Below, piece by piece: positions 12,435-23,760 of a stretch of DNA of 64,000 nucleotides. The stretch is from NCBI RefSeq assembly GCF_049243985.1, contig NC_135371.1, positions 2,009,501 to 2,073,500 of the forward strand, given 5' to 3'. Origin of the DNA: Paroedura picta. Its lineage: Eukaryota > Chordata > Lepidosauria > Squamata > Gekkonidae. Under the pieces are notes generated by a model. The model ran no database searches. It was given only the letters and a program-made list of their open reading frames with translations, and was not told the origin of the DNA. The first letter of the stretch is position 1; the number at the start of each line of letters is the position of its first letter. Position numbers and translations under genes: made by a program.

Positions 12435-12570
12435 CAGGGGTAGTCAAACTGCGGCCCTCCAGATGTCCATGGACTACAATTCCCAGGAGCCCCTGCCAGC
12501 ATTCGCTGGCAGGGGCTCCTGGGAATTGTAGTCCATGGACATCTGGAGGGCCGCAGTTTGACTACCCATG
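12435..12570. mobile_element. hAT-type foldback (MITE-like) element, complete
   Basis: Two nearly perfect inverted arms (CAGGGGTAGTCAAACTGCGG at the left, its complement at the right). It is flanked by CTTTTAAG and TTTTTAAG, an 8 bp target duplication with one mismatch, typical of hAT. Confidence 0.82.
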
Positions 12571-12704
12571 TTTTTAAGCATTGTGTAAAGAACCAACGCT
12601 CGATTTGAAGAATATATTTCCGGTGACTGAGAAGCTTAAGAAATAAATTATGTTCTTGTCCCACAGGGGATGGTTTGTTATTTTCCATCTGAGTGTCCAG
12701 CCAA

Positions 12705-12835
12705 CTTTATGTAGAACTTCCAGGTGGGGCCTGCGGCTCTCTTTGAATCCCACCTGATCCCCCCCTGGAGAAAATGGCTGCTTCAGAGACTGGACTCCAG
12801 GGACCCCCCCCCTCCCCGTCATAGCTCACCTGCAG
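12705..12835 (-). repeat. 'GCCAGCCTCCAGGTGG' family repeat, reverse, partial
   Basis: Shares GGAGAAAATGGCTGCTTC and the CCAGGTGGGGCCTG part with the tandem array at 36.1 kb. Confidence 0.5.
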
Positions 12836-12837
12836 AC

Positions 12838-12965
12838 TCTTGACAGAGTTTAAATGTGCAAAGGTTGGGGTACAGCACCAGTTGCTTAAAGAATTAACAG
12901 CCTTATCGAGGACAGGAGCAACTTTGCAAAGAAAGAGGGGAGAGAAAGAGAGAGTCCGAACTGCC
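12838..12965 (-). mobile_element. LTR-like fossil fragment
   Basis: Matches the TGGCAGAGTTTAAAAATGCA end of the family seen at 3514. Confidence 0.45.
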
Positions 12966-13824
12966 TTCCAGTTCCCCTCCGGCTACAGCCAGGAAAAGCA
13001 CAGTGGTACCACTGGTGCGCCGATCCCAAAAAAGCCGCTTCCAAAACTCCTGGCGCCCATCTTCCCCAACCGCCACCGATGAGTAACAGCAGAGATAAGC
13101 CCTTCACTGTGGCTCCATCTCCTGCCTTCTCAGGAAAGGTCAAGTCCAGGTGAGACAGGAGCTTGCAGGAAACAGGACACCGTTGCTTGACAAATCTCTC
13201 CCACGTGCAAATGTCCCCCCCCCCCCCAAAGGGGCCAAGACAGAAACAAGACAAGAAACCCCAAGACAGGTTTCACTGAACATTATGCAGAGGTCCCATT
13301 TGCTTACAGGACAACACCCCCCCACTCTGCACCCGGAGATGGAAAGGGGAAATGAGACACATCACTCCAGGGTTAGGAATCGGGTCCAGAATAGCGTAAA
13401 TGTCCTCGAGATCTGGTGTCCAACAGAGCGGTCGCAGCCGCACGGCAGGGAGCCACACGGTAGCCTTGAAGCGTGAAGAACAAATTTTACAGCTGCTATT
13501 TATAACGGAGCCAACGGAACACCTTTAAACAGAGCAAAGCAAACACGCTACTGAAAAGACCGGCCTCTGCAGCCTCCCCTCTGCCCAGCCCAAGCACAGA
13601 ACTTCAAGAAGCGTTCCGGCAGAAGAGGCAACCGCATCGTATTTCCGGCCAGCGGCTACAGGCAACCCTTCAGAGATACACTGCCTCCAAACATGGAGGT
13701 TCCGCTCAACCCCAACGGCGGAGAGCTAGCGATAGACTTGTTCTTTGTGAACCGACTCATTGTCCAGATGAGGGCCTGCCCCCACCCCTTGTAGCGACTT
13801 CGGTGAATGGATGGTCCTTTGCGG

Positions 13825-14128
13825 CAGTGGTCCCCAACTTTTTTATCACTGGGGACCACTCAACGCCTTTTACTGAGGCCCGGTGTGGGGGGGGTAGTTT
13901 ACTCCTCTACTCTCAACCCCTGCCCTAACGCTCTCTGATCGCTATGGTAATGTTTTAACATCCTTTCAAAATAAGATACAGACACGCTACAACAATGAAG
14001 TGTGTTGTAAAGGGCTGGGGGGATGAAGTAAAGGGCCGGGGGGGGGGGGAGAAGGCGTCCTTCGGGGCCCACCTCCAATTAGTCGAAGGACCACATGTGG
14101 TCTGCGGCCCACAGGTTGGGGATCGCTA
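13825..14128. mobile_element. hAT-type non-autonomous DNA element, complete
   Basis: Starts CAGTGGTCCCCAAC and ends with the imperfect complement GTTGGGGATCGCTA. It is flanked by perfect 8 bp duplications CTTTGCGG at 13817-13824 and 14129-14136. No transposase. Confidence 0.85.
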
Positions 14129-14477
14129 CTTTGCGGGACGGAGTGTCCATGTGTTATTTCGTCACGAGGAACCCAATTCTGTGGGGACCGCTGCCCCGAG
14201 ACGTGGTGAAATCCACGGCAAGGTCTGTCAAAGGGGGACACCTGGTCAGAACAAGTGCTGTTCTTAAGTGGTCAGTGGGCTAGAAATGATAGTGGACTAA
14301 TCTAACGTCCAGCAAGGTTCGTTTGGCATTCTTCAAAACCGTTATTGGTGTCTTTCTTCCTTCCCAACGACTGCCACGCACATGAATCACGTGGGGATTT
14401 GCTCTGGGGTGGGAAGCCAGGGTAGGGTGGCCACAGTCAACCACACATGGGCTGCGGGACAGAGCAGCTATTCTGCT

Positions 14478-14705
14478 GAAGAAGAAGAGCTGGTTTTTTT
14501 TAATACCCCACTTTTCCCTACCTAAAGTGGCTTACGCTCACCTACCCTTCCTACAGTCGCCTGTGAGGTAGGTGGGGCTGAGAGAGCTCTCACAGAACTG
14601 TGCCAGGACCAAGGTCACCCAGCCGGCTGCATTTGGAGGAGTGGGGAATCGAGCCCAGTTCTCCAGATTAGAGCCCGCAGCTCTTAACTGTACACCACGC
14701 TGAAC
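14478..14705 (-). repeat. tRNA-derived SINE, reverse
   Basis: Tail GAAGAAGAAGAGCTGG at the left, tRNA-like head near CTCCAGATTAGAGCCCGCAG at the right. It lies just past the gene 2 stop. Confidence 0.8.
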
Positions 14706-14817
14706 GTTGCTTCCTAATCTTTCTTTTGTAAACAGCGAACAGTTCACAGAAGCTGGAGAACTGATACAGTCTCTCCCTTGCGTGTGGACTCCGGGTTGGC
14801 CGCAAGGCCCTGGCCGG

Positions 14818-16031
14818 TCAGAGAATCTCGAGTTTGATGATTTCCGTTGTCGGCGCGACGGTCAAGCTGCCGGTGTCCGAGTCCCACCTGAAGTTCTTGT
14901 CGTCGTCCAGGAAGTTGGGCAGTCCCAAGTGAGTCCTTTGATGGGAGGCCAGGCCGGCGCTGTGGCTGAAGCACACCCCGCACTCCGAGCACTTGAACGC
15001 CTCCTCCTCCAGGTGCAGCCGCTGGTGGTACTTGAGGCTGCCCCCTTGCGAAAAGCTCATGGCGCACTGGGAGCACTTGTAGGGCTTCTCGCCCGTGTGG
15101 ATGCGCTGGTGGCGCATCAGGTCCGAGTTCTTCATGAAGCCCTTCCCACACTCCGGGCAGGGGAAGGGCTTCTCCCCGCTGTGGATGCGCTGGTGGGAGA
15201 TGAGGACCGAGCGCTGGGTGAAGCTCTTGCTGCACAGGGAGCACTTGAAGGGCTTCTCGCTCACGTGGATCCTCTGGTGCCTGGCCAGGTCCGCGCTCTT
15301 GCTGAAGCTCCTGCCGCACTCCAGGCACTTGTGGGGCTCCCCCTCCAGGTGCAGCCGCTGGTGGTACTTGAGGCTGCCCCCTTGAGTGAAGCTCATGGCG
15401 CACTCCAGGCACTTGTAGGGCTTCTCCCCCGTGTGGATGCGCTGGTGCCGGGTCAGGTCGGTGGTCTTGCTGAAGCTCTTCCCGCACTCCAGGCACGGGT
15501 AGGGCTTCTCCCCCGTGTGGATGCGCTGGTGGGAGGTCAGGGCCGAGCTCTGGCTGAAGCACTTCCCGCACTCGGAGCAGCTGTACGGCTTCTCCCCCGT
15601 GTGGATCCTCAGGTGCGAAGTGAGCGCCGAGCTCTGGCTGAAGGTCTTCCCGCAGACGGAGCACTTGAACGGCCTCTCGCCGGTGTGGATCCTCTGGTGG
15701 GTCTTGAAGCTGGCCGTGGTGCTCAGGCGCTTCCCGCACTCCGGGCACTCGAAGGGCTTGTCGACCTTGTGCATTCTCCAGTGGGCGTTCAGGCTGGATT
15801 TGAAATTGAAGTTCTTCCCACAGACGGGGCACTGGCTCTTCTCCTTCGCTTGGCCTAACCGGCTCCGGGTGGGCGTTTCGTGGCCGTGGCTGCCTTGACC
15901 GACTCCGGATTTCTTCCACTTCGGTGAATTCGCTTCTGGTTCCCTTCCTGGCGGATCTTCTTCTTTACATCGGACCCCTTCCACGGATGCCGCAGGGGGA
16001 CGCCCTTCCTTTTTGGTCTCCCTTTCGTCAC
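14818..16031 (-). CDS. Gene 2 finger exon, 11 C2H2 zinc fingers
   Basis: The acceptor GACTCTTCAG precedes 16031. Eleven C2H2 fingers all keep their metal ligands. Fingers 5-7 and 9-11 look like an internal duplication: fingers 6 and 10 share [18 protein letters not shown] and both are followed by unusual acidic linkers (LEGEPH, LEEEAF) instead of TGEKP. The C-terminal tail of about 35 residues ends in [12 protein letters not shown]. Confidence 0.93.
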
Positions 16032-19000
16032 CTGAAGAGTCAAGAACACGCAGGAGATCAAAAACTAAGTTTGCTTTGCTTGGAGTTAAGCCATGCATGG
16101 ATGAAACGGAATCCTAATTGCGCTCCTTTTGACTTGCCTGTAGAGGTTTTTATTGAATTCTTTTAGATTTAATGTGCAAATGTTTTCCTAGTTTTGTGGT
16201 TCACCCCCTTGGGGACTCTTCCTTAGGCACAAAGACAGCATTAAGGAAATTTAGGAAACACTTGAATAAAATTAAGCTTGTAATCATAGGTTATATACAG
16301 AGGCACAGTAGTTTACTGGTACACGTTGGGACTATGACCTTTGGTGGATGACCTTGGGCCAGCCACACACTTCCAGCCTAACACACCTCACAGGGGCACT
16401 GTTGTTAGAAAATGGAAGGCCTATAGTGCAGGGGTAGTCAGCCTGTGGTCCTCCAGATGTTCATGGACTACAATTCCCATGAGTCCCTGCCAGCAAACTT
16501 TTTTGAGGCTACTCTTTTGGGCCTAGTGAGGTCTTTAAACATCTCCCCAGCAGACGCCAGCTGAGACTTTGGTGAGCTGTTTCTCTGCAAGACTCTGGTG
16601 GGGTCTGCTGGGAAGAAAGACCTGACCAAACAGCAGATCCTGAGGATCACGCCACATTTTTTTGGCCTGCACATCTCTAGATAGCATCAGGATATCATAG
16701 GACTCAACCAAGGCAGAGGTGGATTAAGGTGAGTTCTCTGAAGTGATATCTCTGCCTTGTTTATGTTTATAACAATTTCAACTTGGTCTGAGTTTTAGAA
16801 ACTAATCTAACAATATCGCAGAGTCTGGAGCCACTGTGTAACTACTATGCCTGACCACAGGAGAAGGCCACTTGGCCAAAACGCATATGGTCAAGGTCAC
16901 ATTCGGTCCGTATTTGGCATAATTATGACGTTTTGAGGCTACTATATTGGGTCTATTAAGCGTCTTTAATTCAATTGTAATAAATTCATGTCTTTTCCTT
17001 CATTTCATCACATATTTGTTCTATATTAAGATATAGCATTACTAGGCCCTTAGATCTGGAATTCTTTCACATTCTGGTTCTTAATGCAATTTGGGTTTTT
17101 TCCCCCCTCCTCCTTTAATTTGTATTTCATTTCAGCTAACAGATCTACGTATGGGGCCAGATTTTTTTTAACCAACCAACAGGAAAGCAGGAGCCTTACT
17201 TAGGGTGGCCACGCTCCCGCAGTTTTCCAGCATGACTTCGACATACAAGGCTCTCTGGCCCTGATCCAGCAGCGCCCACTCCTCCTCGGTAAAATCCACA
17301 GCCACCTCCTCAAAGGACGGCAAACCCTGGAAGAATTTTTAAAATAGATATTCTTTCATTGTAAAAAAAGAGGACACAAACAAAAGGATTATACATTTCA
17401 AATCATAACACTTAACGCTTACAAAAATGATATAATCATTTTTGATGCTTGTCTATTCTTTCTCCTTTTTATACAATGTATTTAAAAAGATTAAAATCTT
17501 AACAAAAATTATTGTTTAACAGGTAATAGTTACTACTTATTTCAAATATTTTTAACTGATCTATTTTACCACTAAACTGAACATTTTCATAGTTACTCCT
17601 CACTCCGTATTATACATCTTATTACCTCTGCATGTCCATTTTAGCACGTTGACACTTCAATTACAATCATTAATATCATTATTCCACAATCCGAAATGGA
17701 AATTCATAACAGGTATCGCGTATTCAAGAGTCAGTGATAAAATATAATAATTTGTCCCTGAAAGATTTTATGCATTCATACATTCAACATTAGTTTCCCA
17801 TGTTCATTAGCCCCTCTTTCTGAAGGCAGCTTACAACATAGAGGAGAAGCAGCAGAAAGGGTGTCGTCCCCCAGGGCTAATAGGACAGTCCTTCCCCCCA
17901 AAACAGGACACATCAAAGGACTGATTAACAGGAGAGGGATTGATGCTTTCCTGCGGGATTCAAAAACCTCACAGGCTGACGTCCGTTGCCTTCATTGTGG
18001 GGCCTTGGACAGAAACGAAGGGGACAACTTCTTTCAAAGTCCAAGGGAATGTGGGGCAGCTGGACCCTGAACATCGCCAAATCGTTCCTCCCCTACCTGA
18101 TCCAGCGGCACGGACACAGCATCAGCTCCGCCGTTAGGAAGAGATGGCCTGGCAGGTTTGCCTGGTTTACCTCTGACACCTGCAAAGGACATGCTGCGAC
18201 TGAGAGGGGAAAGGACCTTGGGGTCGTAGCGAAGAGCTCAAGGAAAAGGCCAACCCGGTGGATTTGTGATGAAGCCACAACACTTTGGATTCAAATCCAT
18301 TCAATAATGCAGAAGATATGAAAGACGAATTGGCAGATTGAGCCCAGAAGCCTTTCTTATGTGAATACACCTTGCATTTTATACAGTATGCTGCATTCCC
18401 TTGCGTAAAAAAATATTCCTCCCCCTCCCTCTCTCCTTCCTCTCCCTCCCTCCTCCTTTCCCCTCTTCCTTCCTCCCTTCCCCCCCTTCCTTTCTCCCCC
18501 TCTCCTTTCTTCCTTCCTCCCCCCTCCCTCCCTCTACTTTGGACACAGCTTCCTTCCTTCCTTCCTTCCTTCCTTCCTTCCTTCCTTCCTTCCTTCCTTC
18601 CTTCCTTCCTTCCTGCCTGCCTGCCTGCCTGCCTGCCTCCCCTCCCCTCCCCTCCCCTCCCCTCCCCTCCCCTCCCCTCCCTTGTAGGTGACTTTATATT
18701 GCTGAGACCAAAAAAATTAAAAAATGAAGCAAGAATATACCGAAGCACACAATGAGAGTTTAAGAATATCATATACATTTATTCATGCATTCAAAAGTGT
18801 TAAAATGTCATTCAAAAACCACACTCCTATGGTTCTTCATATAAATACCTATGCCTAATAGAGAGATGGATGTCCAAACATAGAAGTACAGTAAAAAGGA
18901 ACAAATTACCTCTGAATACAAGAACCAAATGCATTTTGTCTAAAAGCCTTCCTCAGTGGCAAAACGCAAACTGAGCACGCCGTACAATAAAGAGATCGAT

Positions 19001-22000
19001 ATACAGCTCAGCGTGTGCAGAACAGACTTTGTTCACACTAAAATGTTCACCTGTGGAGTCAAGTGGTGATAAATATTCTTAAGGTAAAACACAGGCGACT
19101 CCTCCCTGAGTGCCCTATGCCCCCTGCCCACGGCTCTGCTGAGGCCCTGTCTGTAAGACTCAACGCTCAGATGGAGGGCTCCATCCTTACGCCTGCATCT
19201 GTGTGCCTGGACATTTGTCTGCATGCTTGGGCACATGTTCTGCTATGCACAACCATAGGACTGGGATTTGAAATGGCACGTTCTCACTTTTCATAGAATC
19301 ATAGAGTTCATTTCAGCTCCCCATTTCTGGTCACGTGTCTGATTGTTTGCGTGTGCATACGTACATGCCACCCTCCCTCCCTTGTACCTCAGGGCGGTTT
19401 GCACAGAACGTCGGGATCATACAGCACAATTCATAACATCAGGTAAAGAACAATCGCAGTGGATTCCATAACTGAAGATCACAAGGACTGTAACATTTCC
19501 TGTGATAACATTAACTTGCTAACTGTGATCCCAGGATACAAATTAATTCAGTACAAGAAATCAACTCTCCACTGGGAAAGAGATTCTCCCTCTCTCTTGG
19601 CTCTTCCAGCCCATTTCTCCCACTTGGGGATGTTTCTCGCTTAATTTTGTCCTTAATTTTGTCTCTGGCACAGGGAGAGGTCCTGAGTGACTTGGTTCGA
19701 TTAAATTGCTAAAATCGAGGCTGTTATTGACTCATCTTTCATTGGATGTCTTTGTTGTCTGGTTGGATTTATTTTAATATATAGAGAGACATTGTTGTTG
19801 TTGTTGGAGATTTAGCAGAGTCAGCAGGTGCAGCAGAATAATGCAGCCCGGACATGTGTGGGTTTTCACTTCTAAGAAAAGGGCTATTTCAAAATCAGAA
19901 GAAGCTGTTTTTTTTTATACTTTTGTATTACCTGAAGACCTTCTAAAAAACCCTCTAATTTCCACTCCCTACAACAGACACCCTGCAAGGTAGAGAGCCA
20001 GTTTGGTGTTTAGGAGTGCGGACTTCTAATCTGGAGAGCCGGGTTCAATTCTGCACTTGCCCACCTGCAGCCAGCTGGGTGACCTTGGGCTCGCCATGGA
20101 ACTGATAAAGCTGTTCTGACTGAGAAGGAATCTCAGGGCTCTCTCAGCCTCACCTCCCGCACACGGTGTCTGTTGTGAGGAGAGGAAGGGAAGGCAACTG
20201 TAAGCCGCATTGAGACTCCTTCGGGTACAGAAAAGCGGCATATAAGAACCAACACTTCTTCTTCTAGGCGGGGCTAAGAGAACTGCTCTGCAAGAATGGC
20301 TCAAAGAGAACTGTGACTAGCCTAAGGTCACCCAAATGGCTGCAGGTAGAGAAGTAGGGAATCAAAGTCTCCAGATTAGGGTCTGCTGCTCTTTAGCCAC
20401 TACATCATGCTAGCTCTCAAAATTAGGGACTATGTGGAAAGACTATGTGGTCTAACTAAGGCTCCTTTCTAGTTCTGACTGACTCTGTCTTGTTTCTTTG
20501 TTCTCTCTGACCCTAAGAATGAAGACCCGGAAATTTCCACCCCTTGAAGAAGAACATGAACTCTCTCCAACAGGCCTTTGCCTCATTAAGACTGAAAACT
20601 TCCCCTTTTTGGGTGGGAAGGATGACTCAACACTTAATTGTTCCTATGGTAATCTTGTGATTATTCACTTACTTACACCCTATCCCTTTTGTGCCTGAAT
20701 TTTGCACTGGCTGGGTCATTTTCTTCCTTTAATTAAAAAGCCTTGAATGCTTTCTATTTTCCTTATTTTATTTATTTGCTTCAGCGACCAAAGAGACTTA
20801 CACTGTTCTGCTTGCATCTGCTTTATCCTCACAATAACCCAGTGAGGAACGTTTCCTCTCAAACCAAGAATAAGTAATACATAAACAGGGTTATGCTTGT
20901 TGGCAGAGTTTAAAAATGCAAAGGAATAAACCACTGGCTGCTTAGAGACTACTTTTTTTTGTAAAGAAGAGAGGAGAGAGAGAGAGTCCTAGCAGTCTAA
21001 CTGACTAACTTTTCTGGAGACCAAACAAAAGCAATGTCATCATCATAAGATCATAAACCATCAATACAGAGAGCAAATCCAGCCATTAAAAACAACATAA
21101 AGCAAACCACTAGGTTCAACATAAAGGAAATAAATTATCATCTTAAAAATATCCATAAAAAGTGATCTCAGGTAATAAAACTTAGGCAAAAGATTTTTTT
21201 TAAACCCTTTGTTAAAACGAGACAGTACACACACACCATCCAATGGATGGGGTCACCACCCAAAAAGCCCTGTCTTGAGTGGTCCTACCGCCAAAAAGGC
21301 CCATCTAGTGGTGCCACCACTAAAACAGCCCGTCAAGAAATCCTTTGTGGATGCTAGTTTTTTAAGCACAGCTTTAGGAGTAGGAATGTGTGGGAGTAGG
21401 AAAACATTTCACGAGTCCTTACCTTGCAAGGCTGCCCGGCTGTTGGGACCCTGTGTGATCCTCCACAAGAGTGGCCTTTCTCTCGCATCCCAAGGAGATG
21501 TCTCTGCCTCAAAGAAATCCACATCTGCTTCTGCAGACAGTGCCCACACCTTGAAAAAACAACAACAACAACGAGTCAGAGAGAAGGGGGGTGGGAGCTG
21601 GAGAGGAATTCTGCAGGAAAAGGGATGGAGGCTTGGGCCAGTCCCCCTCCACGGCAGGCGATCATTTGGATCTCTTCATGCACAGCCTCGATGGGTCGGA
21701 ACACCTGCGCCAAAACACTCCTCACCTGCTCAGCATCTCTGGGACTTAGCAGGAAGCCTTCGGCCAGGGCCACCGCCTGCGAACTGGTCTCCGGCTTGCA
21801 TTCCCAGACCCAGCTCTGCATCTCCGGGGGCAGGACGGCCAGGAACTGCTCCAGGATCACCCGGTCCAGCATCTCCTGCTTGCTGTGCCTCTCCGGGTTG
21901 AGCCACTGGCGGCACAGATGGTGGAGCCGGCTGCACACCCTTCGAGGCCCCTCGGCCTTCTGGTAGGGGAACTGCCGGAAACGCCGACGCTGCGCCTCTG

Positions 22001-22124
22001 CCGACGCATCAGCCTCTTCTGGATCCTTCCACATCGTCTCCTCCCAGAATTCTCCAATGCTCCCGAGCTGGGGGGCATCAGGACTCTGGGGGGCTCCAGG
22101 ACCAGCAGCCTCTCGCCTTGCCAT
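14818..22124 (-). CDS. Gene 2: SCAN-KRAB-C2H2 zinc-finger protein, complete, spliced
   Basis: Minus-strand gene. Coding exons in order: 22124-21726 (SCAN), 21549-21423, 18179-18097, 17326-17200 (KRAB-A), 16031-14818 (11 fingers). The sum is 1950 nt, or 649 residues plus stop. The start ATG (22124-22122) gives [15 protein letters not shown] and then a GEFWEE motif and SCAN from about residue 49. KRAB is at about 204-245. The 83 bp third exon was found by its CTTTGCAG|GT acceptor and CAG|GTAGGG donor and keeps the shared phase. A matching non-coding first exon lies near 23263-23365. The finger exon is GC-rich at third positions, so its antisense frames stay open. Predicted nuclear DNA-binding repressor with the most canonical KRAB of the cluster. 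Confidence 0.85.
16430..16497. mobile_element. hAT-type foldback fragment in gene 2 intron
   Basis: One arm: GGGGTAGTCAGCCTGTGGTC and CATGGACTACAATTCCCATG. Confidence 0.7.
17200..17326 (-). CDS. Gene 2 KRAB-A exon
   Basis: A 127 bp exon, acceptor CTTCCAG, donor TAA|GTAAGG. It encodes [19 protein letters not shown] then [19 protein letters not shown]. It keeps EV-AV, EEW and the MLE triplet that in known KRAB domains supports TRIM28 binding. Confidence 0.9.
17327..18096. other. Gene 2 intron, AT-rich
   Basis: No gene or well-defined repeat. A piece near 17812-17840 (TCTGAAGGCAGCTTACAAC) resembles a degraded SINE body. Confidence 0.4.
18097..18179 (-). CDS. Gene 2 third coding exon (83 bp spacer)
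   Basis: Acceptor CTTTGCAG|GT and donor GATCAG|GTAGGG. It ends VSVPLDQ, which aligns with the PDQ/TDQ ends of the same exon in the other genes. The role is unknown; it joins the SCAN and KRAB parts. Confidence 0.75.
18415..18690. repeat. 270 bp pure pyrimidine tract: (CCTT)n, (CCTG)n, (CCCTC)n
   Basis: Pyrimidine-rich leader, then CCTT units at about 18550-18615, CCTG units at 18614-18637 and CCCTC units to 18680. It sits in a gene 2 intron; on the gene 2 sense strand it is purine-rich. Confidence 0.95.
19990..20270 (+). repeat. tRNA-derived SINE
   Basis: Head AGAGCCAGTTTGGTG, body and CTTCTTCTT tail; in the gene 2 intron. A reverse SINE fragment abuts it to about 20415. Confidence 0.82.
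20271..20415 (-). repeat. tRNA-derived SINE fragment, reverse
   Basis: Reverse body and head ending near CTAGCTCTC, placed tail to tail with the copy before it. Confidence 0.6.
20898..21020 (-). mobile_element. LTR-like fossil fragment
   Basis: Begins TGTTGGCAGAGTTTAAAAAT, same family as 3514-4008; truncated. Confidence 0.45.
21423..21549 (-). CDS. Gene 2 second coding exon (acidic spacer)
   Basis: Acceptor TTTTTTCAAG, donor CAAG|GTAAGG. The 127 bp end in phase 1 as in paralogs. It encodes an acidic spacer with [18 protein letters not shown], which aligns with FPEAEKAPSDPSQRVFF of gene 3. Confidence 0.8.
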
Positions 22125-22178
22125 GCAGCTTGGAAGCCGCCCCCAACACCTGGTGATTTGTTCTTATTCTCCCTGGTT
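21726..22178 (-). CDS. Gene 2 SCAN exon
   Basis: The acceptor TTGTGTGCAG precedes 22178 on the minus strand and the donor CAG|GTGAGG follows 21726. Coding begins at 22124. SCAN shows [36 protein letters not shown] and [20 protein letters not shown]. It ends [10 protein letters not shown], which departs from the FLLSQAE of the other genes. Confidence 0.88.
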
Positions 22179-22356
22179 CTGCACACAAGGAGAGCCACAA
22201 GGTCAGCCCAGAGCTGAACTTGGCAGCCGGCTAATTAAGAACTGCGGGCAAAATGGATTATTCCAGCTGGTGCTTTGGTTTTCTCCCTGCAGGAAAGAAA
22301 ATCAGCAGACTTCAGAAACAAATGGGAGAACTGAGGGGAAAGAGGGGGTGTCCAAC

Positions 22357-22530
22357 TAGGGGTGCCAGTCATCATACGGGGGGGGGGGGGCTGGGGATCT
22401 CCCAGAATTCCAGCTCATCTCCAGATCAGCTCCCCTGGAGAAATCGGATGCTTTGAAGGGCTTGGTGCCTCACAGAGGTCCCCGTCCTCCCTAGACTCCA
22501 CTCCCAAACCTCCAGGAGTCTCCCACTGGT
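22357..22530 (+). repeat. 'GCCAGCCTCCAGGTGG' family repeat
   Basis: Contains CTCCAGATCAGCTCCCCTGG and a CCTCCAGGAGTCTCC end; in gene 2 intron 1. Confidence 0.6.
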
Positions 22531-23262
22531 GGCTGCAGGGGGTCTGGCAATGGACAATGCTGGTCCAATCATAATCCTACAGGAGCCCTGCAGGGTCAGA
22601 CCACTGGTCCTTCCGTCCTGTCGAGCATCCTGTCTCACCCAGCAGCCAACCAGGTCCTCTGGAGGGGCCACCACAGGGGGAGAGATGCCGAGACCTTCCC
22701 CCGAGGCCGCCTCCCTGGCAGCGGTGCTCCGAGGTAGACTGCGCCTGAATAGGCAGGCTCTCTTGAGTTGCCACAGATCATCCGCAAATCTTCCCAGCCT
22801 TCTTTGCTGTCTGTCCTTGTGGCCTTCCCTGCTGGGCAGCACAATTTCGCTCCTTGACTGAACAAGAAAAATGGCACCATCGCCCCAAATGGGCTGCCCC
22901 AAAGCCAACCCCCCTTTCCTTGGACTCTTCCTCCCCCCCCCCCCCCATGCACAAGTGCCTCCTCCTGCTTCTGGCCCCACACCAGCTCCTCTACAGACAC
23001 AAACCGGTTTGCAAACAGTTGCAGGATCCAAATTCAAATGCAGCCTCCCCACTGGAAGGAGACGAGCCCCGGCTTTGCAGGGAGGAAGGGGGACCCCCCA
23101 AATGGGCCACCCGCCCCAGCCCCCCCCCCCCGTTCCCAGGAGAAGCAGGAGGCAGCTCAGAGCTCCCCCTCCCCTCTTGCATCTCTCCTGGGGGGTCCTG
23201 CCCCCATCCCCCCCCCCACGCCCCGTGCTTTGCAACCCTCCCCAGCCCCCCCCCCCACTCAC

Positions 23263-23365
23263 CCACCGCCGGGCTGGGGACCCCTCCGGAGCGCGCCCTT
23301 CCCAGGGGAGGAGGAGGGAGAGCAGGAAGCGACCTCTCTAGGAGGCCGACTCGTTGGCTTTAACC
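23263..23365 (-). promoter_or_regulatory. Gene 2 CpG-island promoter and first non-coding exon
   Basis: On the minus strand a motif GGGTTAAAGCCAACGAGTC (23364-23346) is followed by CCTCCTAGAGAGG and a GC-rich stretch ending at a GTGAGT donor (exon end about 23263). The same layout occurs at the 5' ends of genes 3, 5 and 6. The surrounding 23.1-23.4 kb is rich in CpG. The exact TSS cannot be read from sequence. Confidence 0.6.
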
Positions 23366-23494
23366 CTTGCGTCCGCGGGGGGAAGCGTGCGAGAGGCCAA
23401 GGGCGGTGGGGATGGGGTAGGGTTGCCAGCTCCCGGGCGGGAAAGCTCCTGGAGACTCGGGGAGGGAGACTGGGGAGGACAGGGACTTCAGAGG

Positions 23495-23760
23495 GCGTGC
23501 GTGGTGTAGTGGTTAAAGAACAATGGGGTCTAATCTGGAGAGTCGGGTTTGATTTGTTGCTCCTCCACATGCAGCCAGCGGGATAATCTTTGGCTAGCTG
23601 TAGTTCTCTGAGAGCTGTTCTCAGAGCAGTTCTCTCAGAGCTCTCTCAGCCTCACCTACCTCACATAATGTCTCTTGTGAGGAGGGGAAGGGAAAGGGGC
23701 TTCATAAGCCACTTTAGGACTCTTTCAGGGGGTGAAAAGTGGGCTATAAAGAAAAGTTTT
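23495..23760 (+). repeat. tRNA-derived SINE upstream of gene 2
   Basis: GTGTAGTGGTTAAAGAACAA head, GGTTTGATTTG B-box-like, body to a T-rich end. Confidence 0.78.

Noticed and set aside
14707-15919. Long open frames on both strands over the gene 2 finger exon
   Set aside because: They are shadows of the true frame; GC-rich third positions remove stops. Only the minus frame with C2H2 fingers is real.
18372-18778. Open frames across the pyrimidine tract
   Set aside because: Low-complexity translation (Ser/Pro/Leu or Gly/Arg/Lys runs) of a microsatellite.
22991-23270. Possible coding exon in the GC-rich block before gene 2
   Set aside because: Runs of C/G give open frames on both strands; it is best explained as CpG-island promoter and intron.
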